64,000 bases of DNA, taken from positions 62,001-126,000 of the forward strand of contig JACVVK020000437.1 in assembly GCA_018292915.2 (NCBI GenBank), read 5' to 3'. The stretch is from Batillaria attramentaria (lineage: Eukaryota; Mollusca; Gastropoda; Batillariidae). Position numbers and translations under genes: made by a program. A model generated the notes under the pieces. The model saw only the letters and a list, made by a program, of their open reading frames with translations, had not been told where the DNA came from and searched no databases. This document shows positions 18,877 through 31,273 of this stretch, one piece after another. Each line of letters begins with the position of its first letter. Position 1 is the first letter of the stretch.

Positions 18877-19775
18877 TTAAAGATCTAAGCTCCCAACAAA
18901 AAGCTTTCCGAAGTGTGAAAAAAAAATTACAGAGTCGACCGTGCAAGCACGGTCAACTCTGCCACAGTTGCAGAGTTCAAACAGTGTCCAGAAACCGCGA
19001 CTTTCTGTCGGGGTCCGACCACGCTACTATGCACATCCCCGTGCAACCCGGCTTATTATGTGACCACGCCGCGGATACGTCAGTTCAGACGATTGAGCGG
19101 TGTGGGACATGGCGCAAGCTTTGCTACTACCGGTAAGCACACGTATTTGAAAGCAATTTTGTTTCTTGCGTAAAAACTTCGGCTCGAGCTAGCAGAACCA
19201 AATGTGAAACCGCAATTTGGAGATGCTGTTGCCGATAAGACGCGCTTGGCAAATCTGAGCGCCCGCGTGCTCTTCATTTCTCACACATCTCGGCAAATTT
19301 CCAAAAAAACAAACAAACAAACAAAAACCCAAACAAACAAAAAAACAAACAACAACAAAAACCTTACCGTCAACATTTGTTTCGTCATTTTGACGGCGAA
19401 AGCACGACATACGAGCGACACTGACCTAATTCAAAAGTGACACGACTTGTATGGGGATCACTGCGGACAGTACTGACTCGGTCACGGCTGCTGTGATGAC
19501 CACTGCACGGACGGATGACCACTGCACGGACGGATGACCACTGCACGGACGTATGACCACTGAACGGACGGATAACCACTGCACGGAGATGTGCATAGTA
19601 GCGTGGACGGACCCCGACAGGAAGTGGGGGCAGTTTTTCGGCATGGTTTTTTCTCGGTTTCTGGACACTGTGTGAACTCTGCAACTGTGACAGAGTTGAC
19701 TGTGCTTGCACGGTTGACTCCGTAAAATTGTTTCACACTTCGGAAAGCTTTTTGTTGGGAGCTTAGATCTTTAAG
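18877..19775. mobile_element. MITE-3 foldback element, copy 2, with 19-bp internal tandem repeat
   Basis: The same long inverted arms as 15221-15624, flanked by TTAA on both sides. Inner arm sequence around GGACCCCGACAGGAAGT is also inverted-repeated. The 19-bp unit ACCACTGCACGGACGGATG is repeated about five times at 19498-19590. The spacer at about 19080-19440 is unrelated to copy 1. Confidence 0.85.
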
Positions 19776-20189
19776 TGCATTCGACGAAAAGTGTATAGAG
19801 ACTTTAAAGAGGATTAAATGTGAGAGGCCTAGCCTTGGTCATAACATCCATTGTCACGTGCAAACAGGCTGCTTCATGGTTTGAAACATCCGCTGATAAC
19901 CTTGCTTCCCCCCCCCCCCCCCCCACTGTGTGCTCGCTGCAACGACATCAGTATCGTTTTGCCCTGTCGCACGCTGCCTTACTCCGGAATAACGAATGTA
20001 TGCTGTTATTAGAAATCGGAGCATGTGTAAACAGACGTACATCGATACACGTAGCGCTGTGATCTCTTTTCCCGTTGCAGTCGCTCGCAAATACTGTAAA
20101 TGACAGGTGTGAAGTGTGCACTATATCTGTTTCGCTGCGAATTGGGTGTTGTTGGTTTTTTGGGTTGGTGGTTTGTTTGTGTGTTTTTT
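19776..20189. other. No gene seen; poly(C) at about 19909-19924
   Basis: No exon or repeat boundary recognised beyond the C-run. Confidence 0.5.
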
Positions 20190-20486
20190 TCCTACTTATT
20201 ATTCCTTTCGGGAAATTCGGGCTGCTTCCCCCGGGTGAAGTGCGTTGCTGTGGTGCAGCGCCATCCAACATCTGTCCTTTTGTTTTTTCGATTTTGCTGG
20301 GGGGGGGGGGGGGAGCCGGATAACCCGGGGAGAAACCCCCGATGAGCAGCCCGGTAGCCAGGAAAAACCGGTATCACGTACCACAAGCTCGACCTGGGCT
20401 CGAACCGTACCCACGCTTCATTGCCGTGATGGCCGTTCAGCGGCGCAGCGGCTGAGTCCGACGCGCTACCTATTAGACCACCGCTC
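20190..20486 (-). mobile_element. SINE-C
   Basis: Reverse SINE-C with the complete tRNA-like head (GTCGGACTCAGCCGCTGCG on the minus strand), the CCGGGTTATCCGGCT central domain and the CCCGGGGGAAGC-type tail. A G-run is present at 20299-20313. Confidence 0.9.
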
Positions 20487-20632
20487 GTTCTAAATTAACA
20501 GAGCTAAAAAAAATGTTCTTGACGAGAAAAAATGTTTGTGGCCCATGCAGATGTTTTGTTCGTTTGTTTGTGTTTTTGTTGTTGTTAAACTGAAATACTG
20601 ATTTTAAAACTAACATTTTAACTAACATCTTG

Positions 20633-20795
20633 GGAGCCCATGCAAAACTCGCAATTTTAGTTGAAATCTTGAGATCACTCACAACCACTTCAAGCCACTA
20701 TTATGCAATCTGCAGCGGTCTCTGGCCTAGCGGGAAGTCCCACGCCTTGCGTAATAGTGGCTTGAAGTGGCTCCTACTGGTGTGCAGTGCTTCTT
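20633..20795. mobile_element. MITE-4 palindromic element, copy 1
   Basis: Self-complementary around a centre near 20735: ACCACTTCAAGCCACTATTA on one side and TAATAGTGGCTTGAAGTGG on the other. Further copies: 43908-44025, 50396-50570, 61153-61322, 63838-64000. Confidence 0.85.
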
Positions 20796-21232
20796 TTTAA
20801 CCAGTCTCATCATATGATGGGCAGGGGGCCAAAGAGTTATAAACAATTATACGGTTACATTAAAATTTGATCGGCAAATCAGCATGTTTAAAAAAGAAAA
20901 TTGCAGATATCAGACCATAAAATCAGAGCGATAATTCGGGGGAAAAGGTATCACCGATGATAACAGCGGTAAACATATACTGATACATCGGCAATACCGC
21001 ACAGTTACTGTATTTGACAAATCTGTTGAGTTGGGTGTTTCGATGGCTGTTAGTCCCGCTGTTTCTCAGACAGAACACGGCGAGGACGGTGCTATCAGGC
21101 ACGCGCAGGGCGGCACTGATTACCGTCATCACCGTCTGCACGCGCCTTACAGGCCATAGCCATTTAGCAGCCAGTCAGGCCTCGAATGTAACTGTTTGTC
21201 CTTCGGTTCGGTCGGGTAAAGAAGGGAGGGGA

Positions 21233-21235
<3 letters not shown>

Positions 21236-21301
<66 letters not shown>

Positions 21302-21362
21302 AGGGATTTAAAATCATCAGTGCAAGGTGGCTGTGCGTAATAGACGTCACGGTTCAATCGCA

Positions 21363-21415
<53 letters not shown>

Positions 21416-21447
21416 GGTACTTCCTGCCTTTGGAAGAAGATCGAAAC

Positions 21448-21529
<82 letters not shown>

Positions 21530-21530
21530 T
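21236..21530. repeat. Microsatellite cluster: (GT)n, (CT)n, (GT)n, (TTG)n
   Basis: GT at 21236-21298, CT at 21364-21412, GT at 21451-21496 then TTG at 21497-21526, followed by a T-rich stretch. Confidence 0.95.
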
Positions 21531-21694
21531 TTTGTTTTTTTTATGTGTATTTTCTCTCTCCTTCATTTCCTGTAGATAGTTTGTAGTTGTTTTATTTGTT
21601 TGTTACTTTTTTACCCATGAATGTAGAATAGCAGGGCAGCCTGTAAGATGGGCAGCAATGCCTAAATGTTCTATCCTGAATAAAAACTATTCAT

Positions 21695-21700
21695 TATCAT

Positions 21701-21791
<91 letters not shown>
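21695..21791. repeat. (CT)n(CA)n microsatellite
   Basis: CT array then CA array. It follows AATAAAAACTATTCATTATCA, which looks like the tail of a retroelement. Confidence 0.9.
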
Positions 21792-21793
<2 letters not shown>

Positions 21794-21799
21794 CTTTCG

Positions 21800-22680
21800 A
21801 TCTTCTTCAAACAACTTTCTCCAAGGGGAAACAAATGCGTTCGAACCAGACTGCTTCCAGGCGTAGTTTGCATAATGGAACAACCTACTTATGACAGAAG
21901 GTGGGACAGGAGCTAACATCCCACGGTGACGGCACTTCCTGCCCTCGAGCGCCCTCGCAGGCAAATGCTTCTATCGTCCTCTCTGGCTGGGTTCAAACAG
22001 TCATTTGCCCGTGACCCTAGTTCCGCGCTGAACGCCCTATAGTTAGCGTTATGACTGCTGCCCAAAGAGTGTTTCTGGAAACGTTTTGTATAAGGACGAT
22101 ATCTGTGGACCGGTCGAAATGATACATTTTGTGTGTGCTTAAAGTTTATAATCAGTTCTGGATTTTGGAACTTACATGACTGTGACATGTTGAATTAACT
22201 GTTTGGTGCTTGGTCAACTATTGTGAGTTCTGGATTTTACAACTTGACTGGATCCATCGAGATGTTTCATCGTGTGTTTGTGTAAAGTTTGTGCCCCGTC
22301 CTGGATTTCGGAACTTACATGGGATCCATCGCGACATGTGTGATAATTATATAACCGAAGTTTGATTCTTGCCGTTTTTGAGTACTTGTTCGACTTACGC
22401 GTGGAAAATTTACTCATCAGGTTTGGTTGTGGGGGAAAATCAGCTTCAACTCAGTCGAAGTTCGACGTAAGCCTATTTGATACAAGCGTATCTGTGTGTT
22501 TATGTGCTTGGTTAAAGTTGTAAGAACTAGATTTTGGATTTTAGAACTTTAATGTGTTTTGCGACGAGCGTTACAGTATATGTCATGGTCAGCATTCCTT
22601 CTGTGCCCGCCTGATTTGCATGTCAGCAAGTTATTCACCGGAGATTCAGGGGTTAGGGGGGTGGGTGAGTAGGGGGGGGG
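21800..22680. other. No gene seen; degenerate GTTCTGGATTTTGGAACTT repeats
   Basis: Variants of TTCTGGATTTTGGAACTT occur near 22153, 22228, 22299 and 22530, each after an AAAGTTTRTR-like word, suggesting an old tandem array. No splice-supported ORF. Confidence 0.55.
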
Positions 22681-22811
22681 GGGTTAACCACTTGAAAACT
22701 GTGATAAAGTGAGGGAAGGTTTCCAGATGATTGATATGTCAGGTGACACCACTTCAGAAGCGCAATAAGAAATACAAGAGTTGACATCACGCCTCCAGTG
22801 TTTCGTACAGG

Positions 22812-22960
22812 GAACCGGGATAGCCGAATGGTAGAGCGTTGGACTCTCAATGCTCGGTCGTGAGTTCGAATCCCGGCTGGGGCCAAATATTTGTGCTGGC
22901 CTTTTTCTCGTTTCCACCCTTAAGTGGTGGAAAAGGGCGTTAAATTCCTACCCCCCCCCC
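22812..22960 (+). mobile_element. SINE-A, internally shortened
   Basis: The head (GGATAGCCGAATGGTAGAGC) and tail are present, but the central part between CTTTTTCTCG and GTGGTGGAAAAGG is truncated. It ends in a C-run. Confidence 0.85.
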
Positions 22961-22985
22961 CCCCCCCGGCAGTGTTTGGTATGGA

Positions 22986-23188
22986 CTCTCCACATATTAT
23001 GGGGAGTCGGGGTGGCCGAATGGTAGAGCGTTGGACGTCTAACGCTTGGGTCGTGAGCTCGTATCCCGGCTGGGGCCAAATATTTGTGCTGGCTTTTTCA
23101 TCGTTGCCCCGTCTTTGATTACACCCGTATGTGGTGGAAAAGGACGTTAAACCCCCCAAACACCCACCAACCCTCTCTCCACATATTA
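22986..23188 (+). mobile_element. SINE-A with 14-bp target-site duplication
   Basis: A full SINE-A between two copies of CTCTCCACATATTA (22986-22999 and 23175-23188). Confidence 0.9.
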
Positions 23189-23600
23189 CACAGTGCTTTT
23201 CACGCGAAGGTGTGCTCGGTGACAAACCGATGGAAGATGCACTGTCCGCCATGTTTGCGCGCCGAGTGACGTAGTACAGCCAGTCAGAATCTGTTGTGGA
23301 AACCACAGTCACAGTTGTGGCTATTTGAAATCCAGGTTGCTGTGATGACGCCACAGCGGCGGAAACCCCCCAAATCACAACTGTGTCACAACTGAGGACA
23401 GCACTGTGGCGCTCCGCAGTGCCCAGTTAAGAGCCGGCTTCACTCGGCGCGCAAACATGGCGGACAGTGCATCTTCAATCGGTTTGTCACCGGACACAGC
23501 TGTGTTCAGTTTTGTAGTTAGTAGACACACCGAGCGCAACGACTGTGATGTGCACATCTGCGTTTCGCGCGCTGTGCCCAGTTAAGAGCAGGCTTTACGC
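23189..23600. mobile_element. MITE-5 and inverted partial copy
   Basis: The left half is an inverted copy of 29630-29930, and the right half (from about 23440) repeats part of it in direct orientation, so the region folds back on itself (CCGATGGAAGATGCACTGTC versus GACAGTGCATCTTCAATCGG). GCCCAGTTAAGAGCCGGCTT marks a terminus. Confidence 0.75.
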
Positions 23601-24461
23601 CAGTAACAATATGCATAGGGCGATAGCAACTCTTGTCACTCTTGTCACTCTATCGTGCTCTCACTGCAGTGTAGAAGTAGGACAGCATACAGCGTGGTAT
23701 CCGAAAAACAAGGCAAAACTTGTGCAAACTGGGTGTGGCCATGGCTATCCTGTTATACGGCAACCGTGCAGTGTAATATCAGTTCATTGTGTGAGGAGTT
23801 TGCTCATATTCCCGACAATCGGTAACGCACGTATATTAATTCACTGAGGATAAGTTTGTGCCGGGATCTCCAGTTTCCACGTAGTCAGGATTGTGTTGCG
23901 TGCTTATTCTCGCGAGCAGTTCTCGAGCTTTCGCTTCTGGATGGTGAAAATCTTTAGTATGCTGTGCGTCGTAATACAATCCACTGTTGCAAGTTTGAGA
24001 CTTTTGCCATAAAGTCTACAGTTCAGGGTTTTTTGTTTTTTTTTTAAATCACGTGTTTTTGTGTGTACATCACGGGTTAATGGACAGCACGAAGGGCACC
24101 TCAGGTTTGAGGTAGGATTTTGGACTGTATCTATCGGTAATATTTTGTTATTGAAGCAATGGTGTGAGCACGGGTGAGCAGACAAGACGATATCAGTTTC
24201 ACATATAATTATCATCACGTCTGTTTGATGTAACCAAAGTTCGACTTCTCTATTTTGTTAGTGGATAGGTGGGTCAGTGGGTGGGTGAACATTACTGAGT
24301 AAACATTAGATATGTCGCAATCGTATCTAGCAGTTTTTCAAAAACCCGTTTGCTCAAACACATCAGCGCCACCGTTAACACGTGTAGGCGATATCTTAGG
24401 TGTCTGAGAAAACGATAAAACTGCAGTCCATTAAACTTTTGAAAGTACATTATGAATGTAA
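23601..24461. other. No gene seen
   Basis: Single-copy-looking AT-rich sequence with short unsupported open frames. Confidence 0.5.
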
Positions 24462-25665
24462 CGCAAGCACTGTGGCATTCAAAACTTTAAATGCTGAATA
24501 AGACTGCCGCAGTAGTTCGTGTCAAAATACCGATGAATTGAAAGGTCGTCCACACTTTTAAAGGTGCACATTCTAAGATTACTAGGATTCACAACATTTG
24601 CTTCAGGACACTGTGGCATTCAAAACTTTAAATGCTGAATAAGACTGCCGCAGTAGTTCATGTCAAAATACCGATGAATTGAAAGGTCGTCCACACTTTT
24701 AAAGGTGCACATTCTAAGATTACTAGGATTCACAACATTTGCTTCAGGACACTGTGGCATTCAAAACTTTAAATGCTGAATAAGACTGCCGCAGTAGTTC
24801 ATGTCAAAATACCGATGAATTGAAAGGTCGTCCACACTTTTAAAGGTGCACATTCTAAGATTACTAGGATTCACAACATTTGCTTCAGGACACTGTGGCA
24901 TTCAAAACTTTAAATGCTGAATAAGACTGCCGCAGTAGTTCATGTCAAAATACCGATGAATTGAAAGGTCGTCCACACTTTTAAAGGTGCACATTCTAAG
25001 ATTACTAGGATTCACAACATTTGCTTCAGGACACTGTGGCATTCAAAACTTTAAATGCTGAATAAGACTGCCGCAGTAGTTCATGTCAAAATACCGATGA
25101 ATTGAAAGGTCGTCCACACTTTTAAAGGTGCACATTCTAAGATTACTAGGATTCACAACATTTGCTTCAGGACACTGTGGCATTCAAAACTTTAAATGCT
25201 GAATAAGACTGCCGCAGTAGTTCATGTCAAAATACCGATGAATTGAAAGGTCGTCCACACTTTTAAAGGTGCACATTCTAAGATTACTAGGATTCACAAC
25301 ATTTGCTTCAGGACACTGTGGCATTCAAAACTTTAAATGTTGGCAAATATCGATGACCTAAAATGTCGTCCAAACTTTTAAAGATGTACATTCAAAGATT
25401 ACTAGGATTCACAACATTTGCTTTTGAACACTGTGGCATTCAAAACTTTAAATGTTGGCAAAATATCCATGAACTGAAAGGTCGTCGAAACTTTTAAAGA
25501 TGCACATTCTAACGTTACTAGGATTCACAACATTTGCTTCAGGACACTGTGGCATTCAAAACATTAAATGTTGGCAAATATCGATGAACTGAAAGGTCGT
25601 CCAAACTTTTAAAGGTGCACATTCTAAGATTACTAGGAATCACGATGTTTGCTTTTGAACATTTG
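24462..25665 (+). repeat. Satellite array: about six 141-bp and three 115-bp monomers
   Basis: GGACACTGTGGCATTCAAAA starts units at 24606, 24747, 24888, 25029, 25170 and 25311 (period exactly 141), preceded by a partial unit. From 25311 the period becomes 115-116. The 141-bp form differs from the 115-bp form mainly by extra bases containing AAGACTGCCGCAGTAGTTC. The 141-bp units are almost identical to each other, while the 115-bp units differ at many sites. Confidence 0.97.
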
Positions 25666-27068
25666 CGCTGTGAGTGCGGCCGCTCGCTCGAAATATCAAT
25701 AATATAACGTAACAATGAATAGAGCTCAGTATGCAAGACACTGACGTCTGCCGCTCGTGGGATCGAGAACAGTCTAGTGCATTTGGTAATCCAGTCGCCA
25801 AAGCTTTTCGGGTTTGCCTCTTTTTTCTTTTATTTTCTTCCTTTTTTTTTCTTTTTTTTTTTTCTTCTTTTTCCCCCCGTAAAAGTGTGATTTTGTGCCT
25901 ATTTATTGGAAATAGATGATTAAAAAAACAACTTGTAACCTACCTTTTATCAACCATTGATATGATCCTGCTGAAACTGCGTAAATGAAACATTAGTCGA
26001 AAATGTGAGGTAGAAAAAAAATAAAGTATTGAAATGAGCCCCCTCCAAAAACAAACAAACAAACAAACAAACAAAATTGATATACCTTCCTGGAACCTTA
26101 AGTGACAATATGATGTCAAACGTAATCTTGTGCAGCAATTCACGCGTACTCCTGAAACCTTCACGAGATAGGATGAAAAAGTGACGTCAGTGGATGACGT
26201 CAACGTGATTATGGAATAGTTTCATTCCGTGAAAAGGGCTTGTCGGGTTTCCGAACAAGCAGAGAAAATATCGATTTAGGCTGGTAGGCTGGAGAAGAAA
26301 GGGAAAGACAGAGAACACTGGCTGCTGTAAATGTATTTGGTCACAACTTCATGAATCACTTTTTCTCTGTAATAGGTCTACAAAAGTGGCTCCACAAAAA
26401 GTTATCGCCGAAATCTTGGTGACTGAGATACCAAACGCAAGTCTATAGCAGCTGTCTCGTCAGCCATGCCCGTGCAGTAGTGGCAGACGTTGTGCTTTTC
26501 GACTTGCGTTTCTGCCTTCGTTTGCTCAGTGTAAGCCTGTGTGAGTCTGTGTCCAAGTGGTACGGTACGCTACACATCGCCAAAACAGTTCCGAACGACT
26601 CGTGAGCCGAGAAATGTTGAAAGACGAACCTTTAAGTTTAAAGTGTGCAGTCACTGAGACCATCAAAAACACCTCTTTTTTTTTTCTTTTTTTTTTTTCT
26701 TTTTTTGTGTGCACAATTGACCCGTTTTGAAATGTGCGTGTTTGTAGGAATCTCCTTCCGTTGGCTGATGTTATCTCCGCTGTCGTTCGCTCGCACGGTG
26801 TTATTTACGCAAATACTGTCATGGTAAAGGTCACGAAATATCAATGGTAAAATTACACTCTCCCCACACACAGTGAATGACTCCACGTGCATGGCTTGAA
26901 AAGAAGTTGTTGAAATATTGGCTTGGTTCTTGCTGGGACGCTGCCACTGTGTCTGCGTTATTTTATGTCAAGCTCGGCTGTCCACGCAGGGGGGGGGGGG
27001 GGGGGGAGGGTATATATCATGGAAGGCATGTGCATGCTTAAAGTCTCTATGTTCGTAATGAGTTCTAA

Positions 27069-27126
<58 letters not shown>

Positions 27127-27249
27127 GGGGGGGGGACTGCGACTTTCAAAGCTTTAAGGCTGTTTGCAACTGCGACCATTTTCGTGACTTTGCGGCTTCT
27201 AACAGTAGAGAAATAAAATTATGAGTTTCTTTGGGCTAACGCTTATCTA
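25666..27249. other. No gene seen; pyrimidine tracts, poly(G), (GT)n
   Basis: T/C tracts at 25815-25876 and 26672-26708, (AAAC)n at 26046-26074, a G-run at 26990-27010, and (GT)n then a G-run at 27070-27135. No convincing exon. Confidence 0.6.
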
Positions 27250-27530
27250 GGCCCGCATGTAAAACTCGGGGTTAGGGAGTTTAGCCCCGGGTTAGAGTAT
27301 AACCTCGAACTAAACTAGCTCTAGGGTGAAATTTTCTGTTGTTTTTTGTTTTAAATCAGGAAGCGGGTCCATTCCAGCAAGTTGCCTATGCCTTTATAGG
27401 ATTTTTGTCTTTCTTTCTTCGCTTCCTTTTTTTTATATTTAATTTTGTTTTGGGGTTTCTTTCGTCCTAGTCTGGGTTAGGCCCGTAGCCGTGGATTAAA
27501 TTAACCTCGAGTTTTACACACGGGCCCTGT
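27250..27530 (+). mobile_element. MITE-2, complete copy
   Basis: Inverted termini (GGCCCGCATGTAAAACTCG on the left, CGAGTTTTACACACGGGCC on the right) and interior as in 46108-46390. No coding capacity. Confidence 0.85.
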
Positions 27531-27654
27531 ACTGCATGCCAATCGACAAAGTCGCTAAAAATAGCTACCGTTTAGCTTTGTCTAGTTGGTCTTCAGCCCG
27601 CAACCAAATATATAACGTCGTCTGCTCAGTACGCGGTACACTTCTACGCACGCA

Positions 27655-27826
27655 GAGTGGGTGGGTGGTTGGGAGTTTAACGTCCTTTTCCACCATGTAC
27701 GGGTGATATCAAAGACAGGGCAACGATGAAAAAGCCAGCACAAATATTTGGCTCTATCCGGGATACGAACTCACGACCCGAGCATTAGAAGTCCAACGCT
27801 CTACCATTCGACCACCCTGGCTCCCC
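27655..27826 (-). mobile_element. SINE-A
   Basis: Reverse SINE-A flanked by an imperfect duplication (CTACGCACGCAGA and CTACGTACGTAGA). Confidence 0.85.
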
Positions 27827-28283
<457 letters not shown>

Positions 28284-28352
28284 AGTTAAACGATGCAAAG
28301 TGTTTTTCCTTTCGGGTTTTGTTTTCTTTGCTTGTTTCTTTTTTTTTTTTTA

Positions 28353-28404
28353 GCAATAAATATGAACCAGATAATTATGTTGAAGCCGTCACCGGAACCA
28401 CAGG
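28353..28404 (+). other. Possible 50-bp exon of unknown gene
   Basis: A long T-tract ending in TTTTTTAG is followed by about 50 bp with an open frame, then CACAG and GTAATT. Splice signals alone suggest a micro-exon upstream of the 31985-32366 exon. There is no homology support. Confidence 0.2.
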
Positions 28405-28941
28405 TAATTCCTTGTTTTGCATCACAGCTTCTCTCCCCGTTTCTTTATTGCATCCTATTATCTCAGCATCACAGGCGTCATTCAAACAGAAACATATTAC
28501 TTTCTGTGGTGCTTTTGACAGCTGTAATACCGCTGGTCGCATGCACATGCATTTCGAGTGTTACTCAAAAAAAATCCGATAAAATGGCATTTCGTGGCAG
28601 ACGCTTTCAGCCGAGAAATCTGACGGCAATATTAACCTGGTGATCCTCTTTGAAGCTGTGAAAATGCCTGACGTGAAATCTGGAAAAGCTGTGCGTTCAT
28701 ATCTGAATCAGAGACATACATAACGTCTCTGTCTGAATGTATATTTTGCTGACAGTGGTTTGGAAGGGAGCGATGGATGGACGAGTATAGAAAAGGGAGT
28801 GTTCCTTCAGGTGGCTGAATGTTTTAGAAACAGTGAGCAATCTGAGTTCACGATGGAGTGAAATCCGAAGTATCTAAAATTCAGGACGCTGATTCGGGGA
28901 GCGTAGTACAACACTCTTACTCTATTTACAGTGTGTAGGGG
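28405..28941. other. No gene seen
   Basis: Short unsupported frames. The CAGAGACATACATAACGTCTC segment near 28708 is an inverted relative of 11010-11050. Confidence 0.45.
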
Positions 28942-29235
28942 TGAGCGGTGGTCTAGCAGGTGACGCATCGGACTTTGCCGCTGCGCTATTGAACGGCCGT
29001 CGCCGTGGCGATAAAGCGTGGGTTCCAGCCCAGGTCGAGCGTGCGGAATGTGAAACCGGTTTTTCCTGGCTACCGGGCTGCTCATCGGGGGTTTCTCTCC
29101 GGGTTATCCGGCTTTCCTCCCCCTGCCCTATTGAAAAAAAAAATAGGATAGGTTTTGGGTGGCGCTGCACCTCGGCGACGTGCATCCCCCGGGGGAATCA
29201 GTCTTAATTTCCAGAACGGGACAATTAAGTAGTGG
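28942..29235 (+). mobile_element. SINE-C
   Basis: Forward SINE-C: tRNA-like head GAGCGGTGGTCTAGCAGG, central TCTCTCCGGGTTATCCGGC, and tail with ATCCCCCGGGGGAATCAG. Confidence 0.9.
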
Positions 29236-29603
29236 AAAAAAAAATCAATGAAATAAAATAAACTGTTCGAGCATTCCCGCATTTTTGCAGAGCGGCAGCA
29301 AATACAAAATTACGTCTTATCGATATACGACATGTTTTGAATGTTGTGTACCCGTGGATTTGTGCGGTTGATACATCGTGAGGTTTTCTGGTTTCCAACA
29401 ACCCTTCTTTTTTTCTTTTTTCCAGACCATGTGTGAACTTTTCTGTCGTACGGTGGACATAGACACTGTTCATGGGCGAGAGAAGGTTGACAGAGACACG
29501 GTCAGTTGATTCACACTGACTAGGACAGATACTATTAGGCATGTTTAGTAGCACTTCGTAAGGAGGACTTCGCTGAACAGCGTAACCCATCTACATGCAA
29601 ATT

Positions 29604-29935
29604 AGTCACGTTAAGCCGGCTCTTACCTGGGCACTGCGGAGCGCCACAGTGCTGTGACGCAGTTGTGATTTTGGGGGTTTCCGCCGCTGTGGCGTCATCA
29701 CAGCAACCTGGATTTCAAATAGCCACAACTGTGACTGTGGTTTCCACAAGAGATTCTGATTGGCCGTACTACGTCACTCGGCGTGAAAACCGTGCCTGGC
29801 GGACAGTGCATCTTCAATCGGTTTGTCATCGAGCACCGCTGTGTTCAGTTTTGTAGTTAGTAGACACACCGAGCGCAACGACTGTGATGTGCACATGTGT
29901 GTTTCGCGCGCTCTGCCGTGTGAGCCTAATTTACA
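29604..29935 (+). mobile_element. MITE-5, copy 2
   Basis: Starts TTAAGCCGGCTCTTACCTGG, is rich in short inverted repeats (CCGCTGTGGCGTCATCACAG) and is alignable to 23189-23600. Non-coding. Confidence 0.75.
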
Positions 29936-31082
29936 TGTAAATGTGTTACGCTGCTCAGCGAAGTTCTTCTTACGAAGTCTTTCTAAACATGCCTGTTGAA
30001 ACTGTTCGGTGTACGTGTGTCTAGCCTTTCCTTTCTATTGTTTGCCGGCGTGTCGCTGTAACTATACACCTCTCTTTACCATTGAGGTGCTACGGTGCGT
30101 GCCTAAAGCTCGTTTCACACCACACCAGTTCTCGTCTACAACGATGTACCACTACTAGGTTGCTCTCACCAGCAACAAGGCTTGAGACTGTGGTTCATCC
30201 GCATTTCAACAGGATGGTGTGATGTTCGTGTAGTTGATGATGCTGGAGACTTGGTACAGTGCACGGCTCCACATTAACTGAGTGCTCGCGGCGTTTAGGG
30301 AGAGTTTTGTGGGGGGGGGGGGGGGGGTTGGGTTTTTTTTTTTAAGAGGAAGATAGTTTTGAAAAAAAAAATGTGCAGATGATTACTGGGATGATGCACT
30401 GAAGAGATGAGTCTTCAAGCGCTTCCGAAATGCGGTGATGCTGACTGCCTCCTTCACTGATTCAGGAAGAGAATGGAGTTCCACAGTTTGGGCGCTGATT
30501 GTTTGAAGGACCGTGCACCATACCTCTTCTTACTTCATTGACTCACGATCGCACCGTGACAGGTAGGACTAACCAGAGCGTATCGTACGGACTATAGCTC
30601 GTCTTTGTTTTTTGCAGAAGGAGAACTCTCCATACTTTAACCCTTTCGCTGCCGCCGTCGCAAGGATATCATGAATGGCGCCGGTAGCCTCACTGTCAAA
30701 TTAGTTTAAAATGTTATATTTAGACTTTCCAGTAGTTGGAGGAAAACATCTTTGGGTGCAGTATAGGTTTTGATTCCTCTTTAAGCATAGTGATGTGAAG
30801 AGATGTTATCAACGAGTGAATCTAAAAACGTGTTTGGCAGTAAAGGGGTTAAGGCCGTACACTTTCAGATGGATAAACATGACAACGTTCCGCCGGTGAA
30901 CTGACGCCACTATCGTGAGCAAACACGTTTTTTTGCAATGCGGGAGTGGTGTAACAATGTGCGCTCACCTTCGCAGATTAACCAGAAGGTTGTAGTCTGT
31001 GTCACGTTGAATCTATCTGGTATTAAATTTTGTGAGTGTGAATGCCATTTTTGGACCTGGGCTTTTTCGTAATTTGAGGAAA
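29936..31082. other. No gene seen; poly(G) near 30310 and repeat-like segment 30390-30600
   Basis: The 30390-30560 stretch (GAAGAGAATGGAGTTCCACAG) looks like a common invertebrate retroelement 3' region, but no ORF or terminus is visible, so this remains tentative. Confidence 0.45.
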
Positions 31083-31232
31083 GCTACACGGCTGCACGGC
31101 TATAGGTCAAATTACAGGACTAGACACTAAACGTTATACAGACGGTTCTCTGTCAACGTGTTGAGGTGACGAAGAGGCGCGCGCGCGTGCGTACGTGTGT
31201 GTGTGTGGGGGGGAGGGGGGGCTGACGTCAGT

Positions 31233-31272
<40 letters not shown>
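31083..31272. repeat. Copy of 16795-16905 with (GT)n
   Basis: About 110 bp nearly identical to the segment between the two signal-peptide exon copies of the RING gene, followed by GC-alternating, GT and G tracts. Confidence 0.85.

Positions 31273-31273
<1 letters not shown>

Noticed and set aside
22990..23070. tRNA genes suggested by clover-leaf-like GGTAGAGCG...GTTCGAATCCC segments
   Set aside because: All occur as heads of repeated SINE families with bodies, tails and target duplications; the acceptor stems do not close.
24462..25665. CRISPR-like array from regularly spaced repeats
   Set aside because: Units are contiguous 141-bp satellite monomers with no unique spacers, in a eukaryotic genome.
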